The translations under genes were made by a program, and so were the position numbers. A stretch of 5,178 nt of DNA, taken from contig JBLIOB010000300.1 in NCBI GenBank assembly GCA_047639575.1, positions 1 to 5,178 of the forward strand. The letters are read 5' to 3'. Below the pieces are notes generated by a model, which saw only the letters and a list, made by a program, of their open reading frames with translations, made no database searches and had not been told where the DNA came from. Source of the DNA: JBLIOB01 sp047639575 (GTDB lineage Bacteria; Bacteroidota; Bacteroidia; Flavobacteriales_D; Parvicellaceae). Below are positions 1 through 5,178 of the stretch, one piece after another (the first letter of the stretch is position 1; every line of letters begins with the position of its first letter).

Positions 1-1179
1 AACAGCACATGCCCATCCTGAAATCATCGGAACAACACTCTTTCCACTCATGCCAAATCGCTGCATTACCTTATCCATTAAATAAACAATTCGCTGCATA
101 TACCCGGATTCCTCGAGTATGGAGAAAATGAAAAATAAGATAGCAATTTGAGGCACGAATATAAGTATGCCGCCTATGCCGGGAATGATTCCTTGAGCTA
201 GGAGGTCAGTGAAATAGCCAGTTGGCATCGAAGACTGAACCAAAGATGATAAATAAACAAAGCCTTGGTCAATCCAATCCATCGGGTAAGACGCGACAAC
301 AAATACGCTTTGAAAAATGGCAAACAGAATTAACGCGAAAATTAAATACCCCCACACTCTGTGTACTAATAATTTATCCGCCTTTGAAGTGAAATCAACG
401 GCCTTGCTTTTATCAACTTCTAGAAAGGTTGGTAAGATATTGCGGATGTATGCATACCTTAAAATGGATTCTCTAGTTTTCCATTTGGTAGGGTTGATAT
501 TATTTTCACGTATAAAACTAGAAGACGATTCACCTTGCTCTCCAACAAGTTTTAGAAAACCTAAATAGGGATGCTGAATTTTATTTTGGTCGCAAAACTT
601 GTCTAGTAAGTGCTGTTGGTCTTCATCGATATAGTGACGCTCTCTGGGTTTAACTTCATGAACTTGGATGAGTTCACTTTTCAAATCTTCTATTCCAACT
701 CCCTTTTTTGCCGAAATGAGGACAACAGGAACACCAAGTTCTAAGCTCAATTTTTCCGAATCAATCTGAATCCCTCTTTTTTGAGCCAGATCATTCATGT
801 TAATAGCCAGTACGATTGGGATATTTAAATCTCTAATCTGGTCAAATAAATAAAGCGAACGTTTTAAGTTAAGCGCAGAAGCCACGACTAAAATTTTGTC
901 TGGTGCGTCAGGCCCTGGTTGGTTTATCAAATAATCCTGTACTAACTCCTCATCCTGAGATTTCGGGAATAGACTATTTACGCCAGGTAAATCAATAAGC
1001 TCAATTGATTGATTTTCGAAATTTAATTTCCCCTTTTTCCGATCTACTGTTACTCCCGGATAGTTCCCTGTTTTCTGACGAAGGCCTGACAGTCTATTGA
1101 ATAGAGTTGTTTTACCAAGGTTGGGGTTACCAATCAGGGCAATTTTAATACTGTTTTTTAATGAGGAAGGATTACTCAA
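1..1179 (-). CDS. feoB: Ferrous iron transport protein B (FeoB), N-terminal 393 residues, truncated by window edge
   Basis: FeoB is an inner-membrane Fe(II) permease with a cytoplasmic N-terminal G domain. The reading frame is open to base 1, so only 393 of the roughly 700 residues usual for the family are visible. All five G motifs are seen: G1 GNPNLGKTT (17-25), G2 within GNYPGVTV (38-45, Thr44), G3 DLPG (63-66), G4 NMND (127-130) and G5 SAKKG (156-160). A helical linker domain follows (about 175-255), then a hydrophobic helix at about 276-297, a second at about 334-356 (GIGGILIFVPQ), and the family signature LEESGYMQR (355-363). The last visible residues, SGKSVVPMISGWACAV, enter the first Gate segment; its Cys aligns with the conserved pore cysteine of other FeoBs (family knowledge). 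No ATG or GTG lies between the upstream in-frame TAA (1216-1218) and G1, so I chose TTG at 1179-1177, which overlaps the feoA stop as TTGAGTAA and suggests translational coupling. A second TTG at 1215-1213 is possible. Identity is very secure; the start is not. Confidence 0.96.
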   Translation of the reverse strand, partial: MSNPSSLKNSIKIALIGNPNLGKTTLFNRLSGLRQKTGNYPGVTVDRKKGKLNFENQSIELIDLPGVNSLFPKSQDEELVQDYLINQPGPDAPDKILVVASALNLKRSLYLFDQIRDLNIPIVLAINMNDLAQKRGIQIDSEKLSLELGVPVVLISAKKGVGIEDLKSELIQVHEVKPRERHYIDEDQQHLLDKFCDQNKIQHPYLGFLKLVGEQGESSSSFIRENNINPTKWKTRESILRYAYIRNILPTFLEVDKSKAVDFTSKADKLLVHRVWGYLIFALILFAIFQSVFVVASYPMDWIDQGFVYLSSLVQSSMPTGYFTDLLAQGIIPGIGGILIFVPQIAILFFIFSILEESGYMQRIVYLMDKVMQRFGMSGKSVVPMISGWACAV

Positions 1180-1387
1180 CGATAATGTTTTCAGCTTCTT
1201 TTTTTCGCAACGCAATTAAATCGTCATCAACCTGAATACATATTGGCCCTTTGTATGGAGCGATAGAAACAACAGAGAATTTAACCCCAGGTAAAATACC
1301 AAACTCGAATAATTTATTGATCACAGGATTATCAACGATATCCGTAATTATTCCAGTAGATTTTATATTTAGTTCCGAAAGTCTCAT
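1172..1387 (-). CDS. feoA: Ferrous iron transport protein A (FeoA), small SH3-like partner of FeoB
   Basis: FeoA is a small cytoplasmic protein with an SH3-like fold that assists FeoB in Fe(II) uptake; its exact action is unsettled in the literature. The 71-residue product matches the usual length of about 75. It opens with MRLSEL, the typical FeoA N-terminus, followed by GIITDI (12-17), KLFEFGILPG (25-34; compare the family pattern L-x-E-x-G-hydrophobic-x-P-G), and the closing strand segment DDLIALRKKEAENIIV (55-70), which resembles the family's IALR-x-x-EA ending. I chose ATG at 1387-1385 because it gives this canonical start. An in-frame TTG at 1414 would add nine residues (MDVIFDLIE) with no family support. 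There is no strong Shine-Dalgarno. The gene overlaps feoB by 8 bases and is a separate polypeptide, not a FeoA-FeoB fusion. The region upstream carries possible control elements, described separately. Confidence 0.95.
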   Translation of the reverse strand: MRLSELNIKSTGIITDIVDNPVINKLFEFGILPGVKFSVVSIAPYKGPICIQVDDDLIALRKKEAENIIVE

Positions 1388-1391
1388 TTCT

Positions 1392-1443
1392 ATAAGGTCA
1401 AATATAACATCCAAAACCTTATTTAGAACGATTTTTAATAAGG
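1392..1443. promoter_or_regulatory. Cluster of three ATAAGG half-sites upstream of feoA (candidate operator)
   Basis: The hexamer ATAAGG occurs at 1392-1397 (plus), 1417-1422 (minus, read as CCTTAT) and 1438-1443 (plus). The last two belong to a perfect 7-13-7 interrupted palindrome, CCTTATT / AATAAGG, at 1417-1423 and 1437-1443, with half-site starts 20 bases apart, about two helical turns. It is placed where a regulator of feoAB could bind. It does not match a Fur or DtxR consensus that I know. It could also be chance in AT-rich DNA, so this is an inference from pattern and position only. Confidence 0.25.
1399..1406 (-). promoter_or_regulatory. Possible Bacteroidota -7 element (TATATTTG) for feoAB
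   Basis: On the minus strand TATATTTG fits the Bacteroidota primary sigma factor -7 consensus TAnnTTTG exactly and ends 11 bases before the feoA ATG at 1387. No TTG lies at the expected -33 distance, and the implied leader would be only a few bases long. In AT-rich DNA such matches arise by chance. It lies inside the alternative TTG-extended feoA frame, which would be excluded if this promoter is real. Confidence 0.22.
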
Positions 1444-1471
1444 AAATTATAAAATACCCTGTTTCGGGTAT
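1443..1471 (-). terminator. Small hairpin with T-rich tail between glyS and feoA (weak terminator candidate)
   Basis: Read on the minus strand, ATACCC-GAAACA-GGGTAT (1471-1454) forms a perfect 6-bp stem with a 6-base loop and is followed directly by TTTTATAATTTCC. It lies 61 bases after the glyS stop and before feoA, where an intrinsic terminator would separate glyS transcription from feoAB. The stem is short, with three G-C pairs, and the T-run is interrupted by A, so termination would be weak. The plus strand lacks a T-run after the stem. It could instead be part of a regulatory site. Confidence 0.35.
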
Positions 1472-1532
1472 AGATGTTAGGCCGAAAAATCAAATCAACT
1501 GAAAAGAACGATAATAGGAAGAAATATGATAA

Positions 1533-3095
1533 CTACTCTGCTGGTACTGGGCTAGAATCCAGAATTAACAAACGGCTCATGCTTACTTTCTGACCGATGA
1601 TATTAGAAAGCTCATCAATAGAAACTCTCTCTTGAGTCATCGAATCTCTTTCTCTAATCGTCACGGTGTTATTTTCGAGGCTCTCATGATCTACCGTAAT
1701 GCAAAACGGAGTGCCGATTGCATCTTGTCTTCTATAGCGTTTGCCAATCGCGTCCTTTTCCTCGTATTGACAATTGTGGTCTAGTTTTAATGTGTTCATA
1801 ATAGCCCGTGCCTTATCTGGCAAACCATCCTTTTTAGTTAAAGGGAATACAGCCACCTTTACTGGGGCTAGTGCAGGAGGGATTCTTAGTACAACTCTGG
1901 AGCTTCCATCTTCTAAAGTCTCCTCATCAAATGAGCTTGATAATACAGAAAGAAACATACGATCCAACCCAATAGATGTCTCTAATACATATGGAACAAA
2001 ATGCTCATTACTTTCAGGGTCGAAATAAGTTAGGTTTTTGCCGGAGTGTTCTTGATGCGCTTTTAAATCAAAGTCGGTTCTTGAGTGAATTCCTTCTAAT
2101 TCTTTAAAGCCCATTGGGAAATCAAATTCGATATCACAGGCAGCGTCAGCATAATGAGCAAGCTTAATATGGTCATGAAAACGATAGCTTTTCTCGCCAA
2201 AGCCAAGTGCTTTGTGCCAGCTGATTCGAGCTTCCTTCCAGTACTCGTACCATTCCATTTGAGTTCCAGGCTTGATGAAAAATTGCATCTCCATTTGCTC
2301 AAATTCTCTCATTCTAAAAATAAATTGTCTTGCAACAATCTCATTTCTAAATGCTTTCCCAATTTGGGCAATGCCAAATGGTAGTTTCATTCGTCCAGTT
2401 TTTTGAACGTTCAAGTAATTTACAAAAATCCCTTGTGCAGTTTCTGGTCTTAAGTAGATCGTAGCTGATTCACCTGATACAGAACCTAGCTCGGTTCCAA
2501 ACATTAAGTTAAACTGACGAACTTCTGTCCAGTTAGCGGTTCCGCTAACAACACATTTAATTTCTAAGTCAATAATGAGTTGACGAAATGCATCTAAGTT
2601 ATCAGCATTTTGAACTTCACCTAACCTTTTCTTGATGTCATCAATTTGAATTTGTCTTCTCGTGACATTTGGATTTGTAGCTCTGAATTCCGCTTCGTTA
2701 AAATCGTCACCAAATCTTTTCAACCCTTTGGCAACATCCTTATTGATTTTGCCATTAATTTTTTCGATATGTTCTTCAACAAGAACATCCGCTCTATATC
2801 TTTTGTTGGAATCTTTATTGTCAATCAAAGGATCGTTAAACGCATCTACATGGCCAGATGCCTTCCAAGTGGTTGGGTGCATAAAGATTGCAGCATCAAT
2901 CCCAACAATATTTTCGTGCATCTGCACCATTGACATCCACCAGTATTTTTTAATGTTGTTTTTAAGCTCAGAACCATACTGACCATAGTCATAAGTTGCG
3001 CTTAATCCATCATAAATTTCAGAAGATTGAAATACGAATCCGTACTCTTTTGAGTGGGATATTACTTTCTTTAGTAAGTCGTCATTGTTGGCCAT
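1533..3095 (-). CDS. glyS: Glycine--tRNA ligase, single-chain homodimeric class II type
   Basis: This cytoplasmic enzyme joins glycine to tRNA-Gly through glycyl-adenylate. It is the alpha2 form shared with archaea and eukaryotes, not the alpha2beta2 GlyQ/GlyS form; some databases name it glyQS. The 520-residue length fits the family. The N-terminus contains EYGFVFQSSEIYDGL (17-31) and YDYGQYG (35-41), both hallmarks of this type. The catalytic core shows LRPETAQGIFVNY (215-227), motif 2 with AFRNE (248-252) running to REFEQMEMQFF (263-273), and motif 3 in TSIGLDRMF (373-381). A family-typical insertion spans about 105-180. The C-terminal anticodon-binding domain covers about 410-502 (LAPVKVAVFPL, then GKRYRRQDAIGTPFCITVD at 451-469). 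The ATG at 3095 gives the expected short lead before EYGF. There is no Shine-Dalgarno; the stop is TAG. It begins 33 bases after the T9SS protein gene. Confidence 0.98.
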   Translation of the reverse strand: MANNDDLLKKVISHSKEYGFVFQSSEIYDGLSATYDYGQYGSELKNNIKKYWWMSMVQMHENIVGIDAAIFMHPTTWKASGHVDAFNDPLIDNKDSNKRYRADVLVEEHIEKINGKINKDVAKGLKRFGDDFNEAEFRATNPNVTRRQIQIDDIKKRLGEVQNADNLDAFRQLIIDLEIKCVVSGTANWTEVRQFNLMFGTELGSVSGESATIYLRPETAQGIFVNYLNVQKTGRMKLPFGIAQIGKAFRNEIVARQFIFRMREFEQMEMQFFIKPGTQMEWYEYWKEARISWHKALGFGEKSYRFHDHIKLAHYADAACDIEFDFPMGFKELEGIHSRTDFDLKAHQEHSGKNLTYFDPESNEHFVPYVLETSIGLDRMFLSVLSSSFDEETLEDGSSRVVLRIPPALAPVKVAVFPLTKKDGLPDKARAIMNTLKLDHNCQYEEKDAIGKRYRRQDAIGTPFCITVDHESLENNTVTIRERDSMTQERVSIDELSNIIGQKVSMSRLLILDSSPVPAE

Positions 3096-3099
3096 GGGG

Positions 3100-3107
3100 C
3101 AAAAGTA
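3100..3107 (-). promoter_or_regulatory. Possible -7 element (TACTTTTG) immediately before glyS
   Basis: On the minus strand TACTTTTG matches the Bacteroidota -7 consensus TAnnTTTG exactly and ends only 4 bases (CCCC) before the glyS ATG. If it is used, the transcript would start at or next to the ATG, giving a leaderless message. No TTG sits 17-23 bases further upstream. The alternative is read-through from the T9SS protein gene 33 bases away. The match may be accidental. Confidence 0.2.
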
Positions 3108-3128
3108 AAAAGTTCACCAACAATCCCG

Positions 3129-4196
3129 TTATTTAATGACTTCGATTTTACGAGAAACTTTCTCTCCTTGATTAGAAGTTAACACAATGTGATATAACCC
3201 TTGACTGATATTGGACAGATCAATTTCATTAAAAGCGCTGTAATTACGCTTGTTAATTAGCTTTCCTGATAAGTCAAAGATCTCTAAAGAACCATTTCTA
3301 TCCGTTTCCAAGACGATTCGATTAGTTGCCGGGTTCGGGTATAGTTCGATTCGTTGAGTAGGTGTTTCCTTGATAGAAGTTAGTTCGCTTGATTTAAATA
3401 GAACCTGAGAAATGCCGGCTACTCCAACTGTTATTGTAAGCACTGGGATTCCTTCTCCAGTGGTTATAAAGTCGTAAATCGTGTCATTTGGTCGAGGTAT
3501 CACGGATCCAAAACCAACAATGTCCGCAAATATAGTATCCGTTTGTTCTAAAACTGTTTGCACTCGTAAACAGTTATAAGTGCCTGCTGGTGTACTTACT
3601 GATCCCCAACCATCAACTACTTTACTTCTTGTAATCCATTGACCGTAAGCACCAAATGTTGGCACAGCGATTAAGTATTCAGCATTGCTTGTAGTTGAAT
3701 TTCCAAAGTCCATTGGGAAATCATAGATGTAATCAATCGTATCATACTTTACAGAAGTGGGAATGGCCTGAATCTCTGCTCCGAATCCAACTATTTGATG
3801 TCCTTGACTGTCATTTCTAAAGTATTCGAATCGATCGGTTAAAGCAACTCCGGCTCCCCCTCCTGCACCAAGATCGGGTGCTGGAACTGCATAGTCGGCA
3901 ACATAGTCCGGATATAGAATAATGTTGTTAAAGAAGAATTGATATGCGAATGGCGTTGAGCTAACCGGTGCACAATAAAGCGTGTCTAAAGCGATTCCTA
4001 TTAAAGATGAATAATCCCAAGTCTGATTGATGCCAGTCTGCATGTAATCAACACCAATGAAATCAGCAACTACATCAGAGATATAACTATAGTTTTCTTG
4101 AGGCATGTCAGAATCGGTTACCGTGATTTGAGCATGCGAAGGAAGAATAATCGATCCAAAAAATAAGATCGAAGTTATAAGGAGAAGGTTTTTCAT
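3129..4196 (-). CDS. Secreted protein of unknown function with C-terminal T9SS type A sorting domain
   Basis: I do not recognise a function for the body of this 355-residue protein. The start at ATG 4196 gives a clean signal peptide: Lys2, a hydrophobic core (about 4-18), and a likely signal peptidase I cut after SHA (20-22), leaving Gln23 at the mature N-terminus, common in T9SS cargo. An in-frame ATG at 4226 would add MLLLLSNNKK and blur that signal. Residues 280-355 form a type A sorting domain: LYPNPA (285-290), LEIFDLSGKLI, IDLSNISQGLYHIVL, and a basic end KVSRKIEVIK, which directs passage across the outer membrane. The middle (about 23-270) looks beta-rich, with TWDYSSL (59-65), a glycine-rich stretch LGAGGGAG (109-116) and GWGSVSTPAGTYNCLRV (196-212), a style recurring in uncharacterised Bacteroidota secreted proteins (my recollection). 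It contains two cysteines and no catalytic signature. It may share a transcript with glyS. Confidence 0.92.
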   Translation of the reverse strand: MKNLLLITSILFFGSIILPSHAQITVTDSDMPQENYSYISDVVADFIGVDYMQTGINQTWDYSSLIGIALDTLYCAPVSSTPFAYQFFFNNIILYPDYVADYAVPAPDLGAGGGAGVALTDRFEYFRNDSQGHQIVGFGAEIQAIPTSVKYDTIDYIYDFPMDFGNSTTSNAEYLIAVPTFGAYGQWITRSKVVDGWGSVSTPAGTYNCLRVQTVLEQTDTIFADIVGFGSVIPRPNDTIYDFITTGEGIPVLTITVGVAGISQVLFKSSELTSIKETPTQRIELYPNPATNRIVLETDRNGSLEIFDLSGKLINKRNYSAFNEIDLSNISQGLYHIVLTSNQGEKVSRKIEVIK

Positions 4197-4312
4197 TTTC
4201 TTATTGTTAGAGAGTAAAAGTAACATTCTAATACTAAAGACATTGGGATATGAGTAAGTTGTATTTGTTAGACGAACCGCACTTGAGCTTTTATCTTTTG
4301 ACTTCCAACTTG

Positions 4313-4318
4313 CCTCCT
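4313..4318 (-). other. Orphan AGGAGG after the GNAT stop codon
   Basis: On the minus strand a perfect Shine-Dalgarno hexamer AGGAGG sits one base after the TGA stop of the acyltransferase gene. The only start in reach is a TTG four bases on, opening a five-codon frame (TTG GAA GTC AAA AGA TAA). The next gene's ATG is more than 100 bases away. The hexamer is probably a chance match; no leader peptide function is evident. Confidence 0.15.
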
Positions 4319-4319
4319 G

Positions 4320-5178
4320 TCAGGTTAGATCGAAACAAGAAAGGTATTTTGGATTTTCTCTAAACGGAATTTTCTCTTCTTCTGTGAAGTTGATGAAATT
4401 ACATACAAAAGACACAGGCGGTGGATTCTGAATTTTTCGCATCAATCCCATATTCTTAAGTTGTGCAAAATATAAATGGATTGGATCTTTTACATCAAAG
4501 TAATTCATTCCAACATAAAGTTTGTGTGTGGCCAAGCACGAAGCAAGTAGCGGAATTATTTTATCCTCATGATTAGGTCTAGTTCTTAATCCTTCGAAAG
4601 CAACAAAGTCAAAAGTGGATCGAGGTGCTAACCTTCCAAGAATTGGAATGAAATGAAGAATGTTTCTACTCATCCATCCCATAAACCCAGGAATGCTGGT
4701 GATTTTCCAGCTTACAGGGTTTGCTTGTACTGCGGCAACTAGGTGACCATTTTCTCGAATCCCATAACATTGTTTCTTGTAGCCCAGCTTGTCAGTCATG
4801 AATAAAGCATGATTAGTATAGTGCTGTGATGTAAAGGTCTCGAACTCAATTGGGTTAATTTTTTCAAACCTTGAATGAAGATGAGGTCTAAATCGGCTAA
4901 ATAAACTAGTCTTAAACTCTCCAATTAATTCTTGTTTGAAATGTTTAGAAACGCTTAAGGAGCGGGCATTTCTAGACTCGATATACCCGTAGAATAGGGT
5001 AGGCTCTGTTAATGTCGTTCGATAGTGCTTTTCTACTTTTTCATTGAGGAATTTACCGAGACCATTTCCTTGATGCGAAGGTTTTACTGCGAAGTATCTA
5101 ATGTAATACGATGGATAGAGCTTGCTTCCAGAGCTAACCATCCGTTTACAGTAAGCGGTGATGGCTACTAATTCATCC
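4320..5178 (-). CDS. GNAT-family acyltransferase, N-terminus outside window
   Basis: The visible 285 residues begin mid-protein: the frame stays open from the ATG at 5141 to the window edge (DELVAITAYCKR precedes that Met), so the true start lies upstream and the Met at 5141 is internal. GNAT enzymes transfer an acyl group from acyl-CoA, usually to an amine; the substrate here is unknown. Motif A is clear: YYIRYFAVKPSHQGNGLGK, with the CoA pyrophosphate loop QGNGLG at visible residues 36-41. Motif B follows in YIESRNARSLSVSKHF (65-80), then a closing strand ELIGEF (83-88). A further ~190 residues (about 95-285) resemble a second, degenerate GNAT fold: GHLVAAVQAN (144-153), then FDFVAFEGLRTRPNHEDKI (189-207) without a Q/R-x-x-G-x-G loop, then MNYFDVKDPIHLYFAQLKNM (224-243). 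The protein is probably cytoplasmic. It is followed by a 123-base gap, so co-transcription with the next gene is uncertain. Confidence 0.85.
   Translation of the reverse strand, partial: DELVAITAYCKRMVSSGSKLYPSYYIRYFAVKPSHQGNGLGKFLNEKVEKHYRTTLTEPTLFYGYIESRNARSLSVSKHFKQELIGEFKTSLFSRFRPHLHSRFEKINPIEFETFTSQHYTNHALFMTDKLGYKKQCYGIRENGHLVAAVQANPVSWKITSIPGFMGWMSRNILHFIPILGRLAPRSTFDFVAFEGLRTRPNHEDKIIPLLASCLATHKLYVGMNYFDVKDPIHLYFAQLKNMGLMRKIQNPPPVSFVCNFINFTEEEKIPFRENPKYLSCFDLT

Noticed and set aside
317..568. Plus-strand frame of 83 codons
   Set aside because: It lies wholly opposite feoB coding sequence with intact G-domain and membrane motifs; its translation has no recognisable family features.
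1388..1414. N-terminal extension of FeoA from a TTG at 1414
   Set aside because: The ATG at 1387 gives the canonical FeoA start MRLSEL; the extra nine residues have no family support and overlap a possible promoter element.
1474..1485. TTAGG-like half-site (TTAGGCC) as a DtxR/IdeR operator
   Set aside because: Only one half of the expected palindrome is present; no matching CCTAA partner is found at the proper spacing.
1251..1502. Plus-strand frame of 83 codons opposite feoA and its upstream region
   Set aside because: It is antisense to a confidently identified FeoA and runs across the hairpin and half-sites; no domain or start signal supports it.
1510..1533. GATAAT and GATAAC hexamers near the glyS stop as a possible Fur box
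   Set aside because: The copies are direct repeats 18 bases apart, start to start, not the contiguous GATAAT array or inverted arrangement of a Fur box, and the second runs into the glyS stop codon.
2096..2302. Minus-strand 68-codon frame inside glyS in another frame
   Set aside because: It lies within the catalytic core of glyS, and its apparent hydrophobic tail is a by-product of reading the synthetase codons out of frame.
2646..2982. Two overlapping plus-strand frames opposite glyS, and similar ones at 1774-2028 and 2154-2384
   Set aside because: They are shadows of a strongly conserved glycyl-tRNA synthetase; they overlap one another or the gene in competing frames and show no family motif.
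4197..4226. Longer T9SS protein starting at ATG 4226
   Set aside because: It would place ten residues (MLLLLSNNKK) before an otherwise typical Lys-plus-hydrophobic signal peptide; the start at 4196 fits secretion better.
4227..4319. Search for a terminator or small RNA between the GNAT and T9SS protein genes
   Set aside because: No stem of useful length followed by a T-run was found on either strand; only short direct repeats such as CAAGT are present.

Overview
The window reads as an ordinary chromosomal stretch from a member of the Bacteroidota, most likely a flavobacterium-like lineage. The indicators are a secreted protein ending in a type IX secretion (T9SS) type A sorting domain, a single-chain eukaryote/archaeon-like glycyl-tRNA synthetase, separate feoA and feoB genes, AT-rich DNA, and start sites with little Shine-Dalgarno character. 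The genus cannot be named from this sequence alone.

All five genes are on the minus strand, so transcription runs from high to low coordinates. At the upper edge (4320-5178) is the 3' part of a GNAT-type acyltransferase gene whose start lies outside the window. After a 123-base gap comes a secreted T9SS cargo protein of unknown function (3129-4196). A 33-base gap leads to glyS, glycyl-tRNA synthetase (1533-3095). A 145-base gap with a small hairpin, three ATAAGG half-sites and a possible -7 element separates glyS from feoA (1172-1387). feoA overlaps feoB by 8 bases; feoB runs off the lower edge (1-1179).

Only feoA and feoB form a clear functional unit: the small SH3-like protein FeoA and the GTPase-coupled ferrous iron permease FeoB. 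The 33-base spacing suggests the T9SS protein gene and glyS could share a transcript, but nothing links their functions. No stretch longer than 300 bases lacks a gene, and no RNA gene, mobile element, CRISPR array or plus-strand gene was found.

No new system is evident. The points most worth checking are the missing ATG/GTG start for feoB, the ATAAGG cluster upstream of feoA, the second GNAT-like half of the acyltransferase, and the uncharacterised secreted protein.
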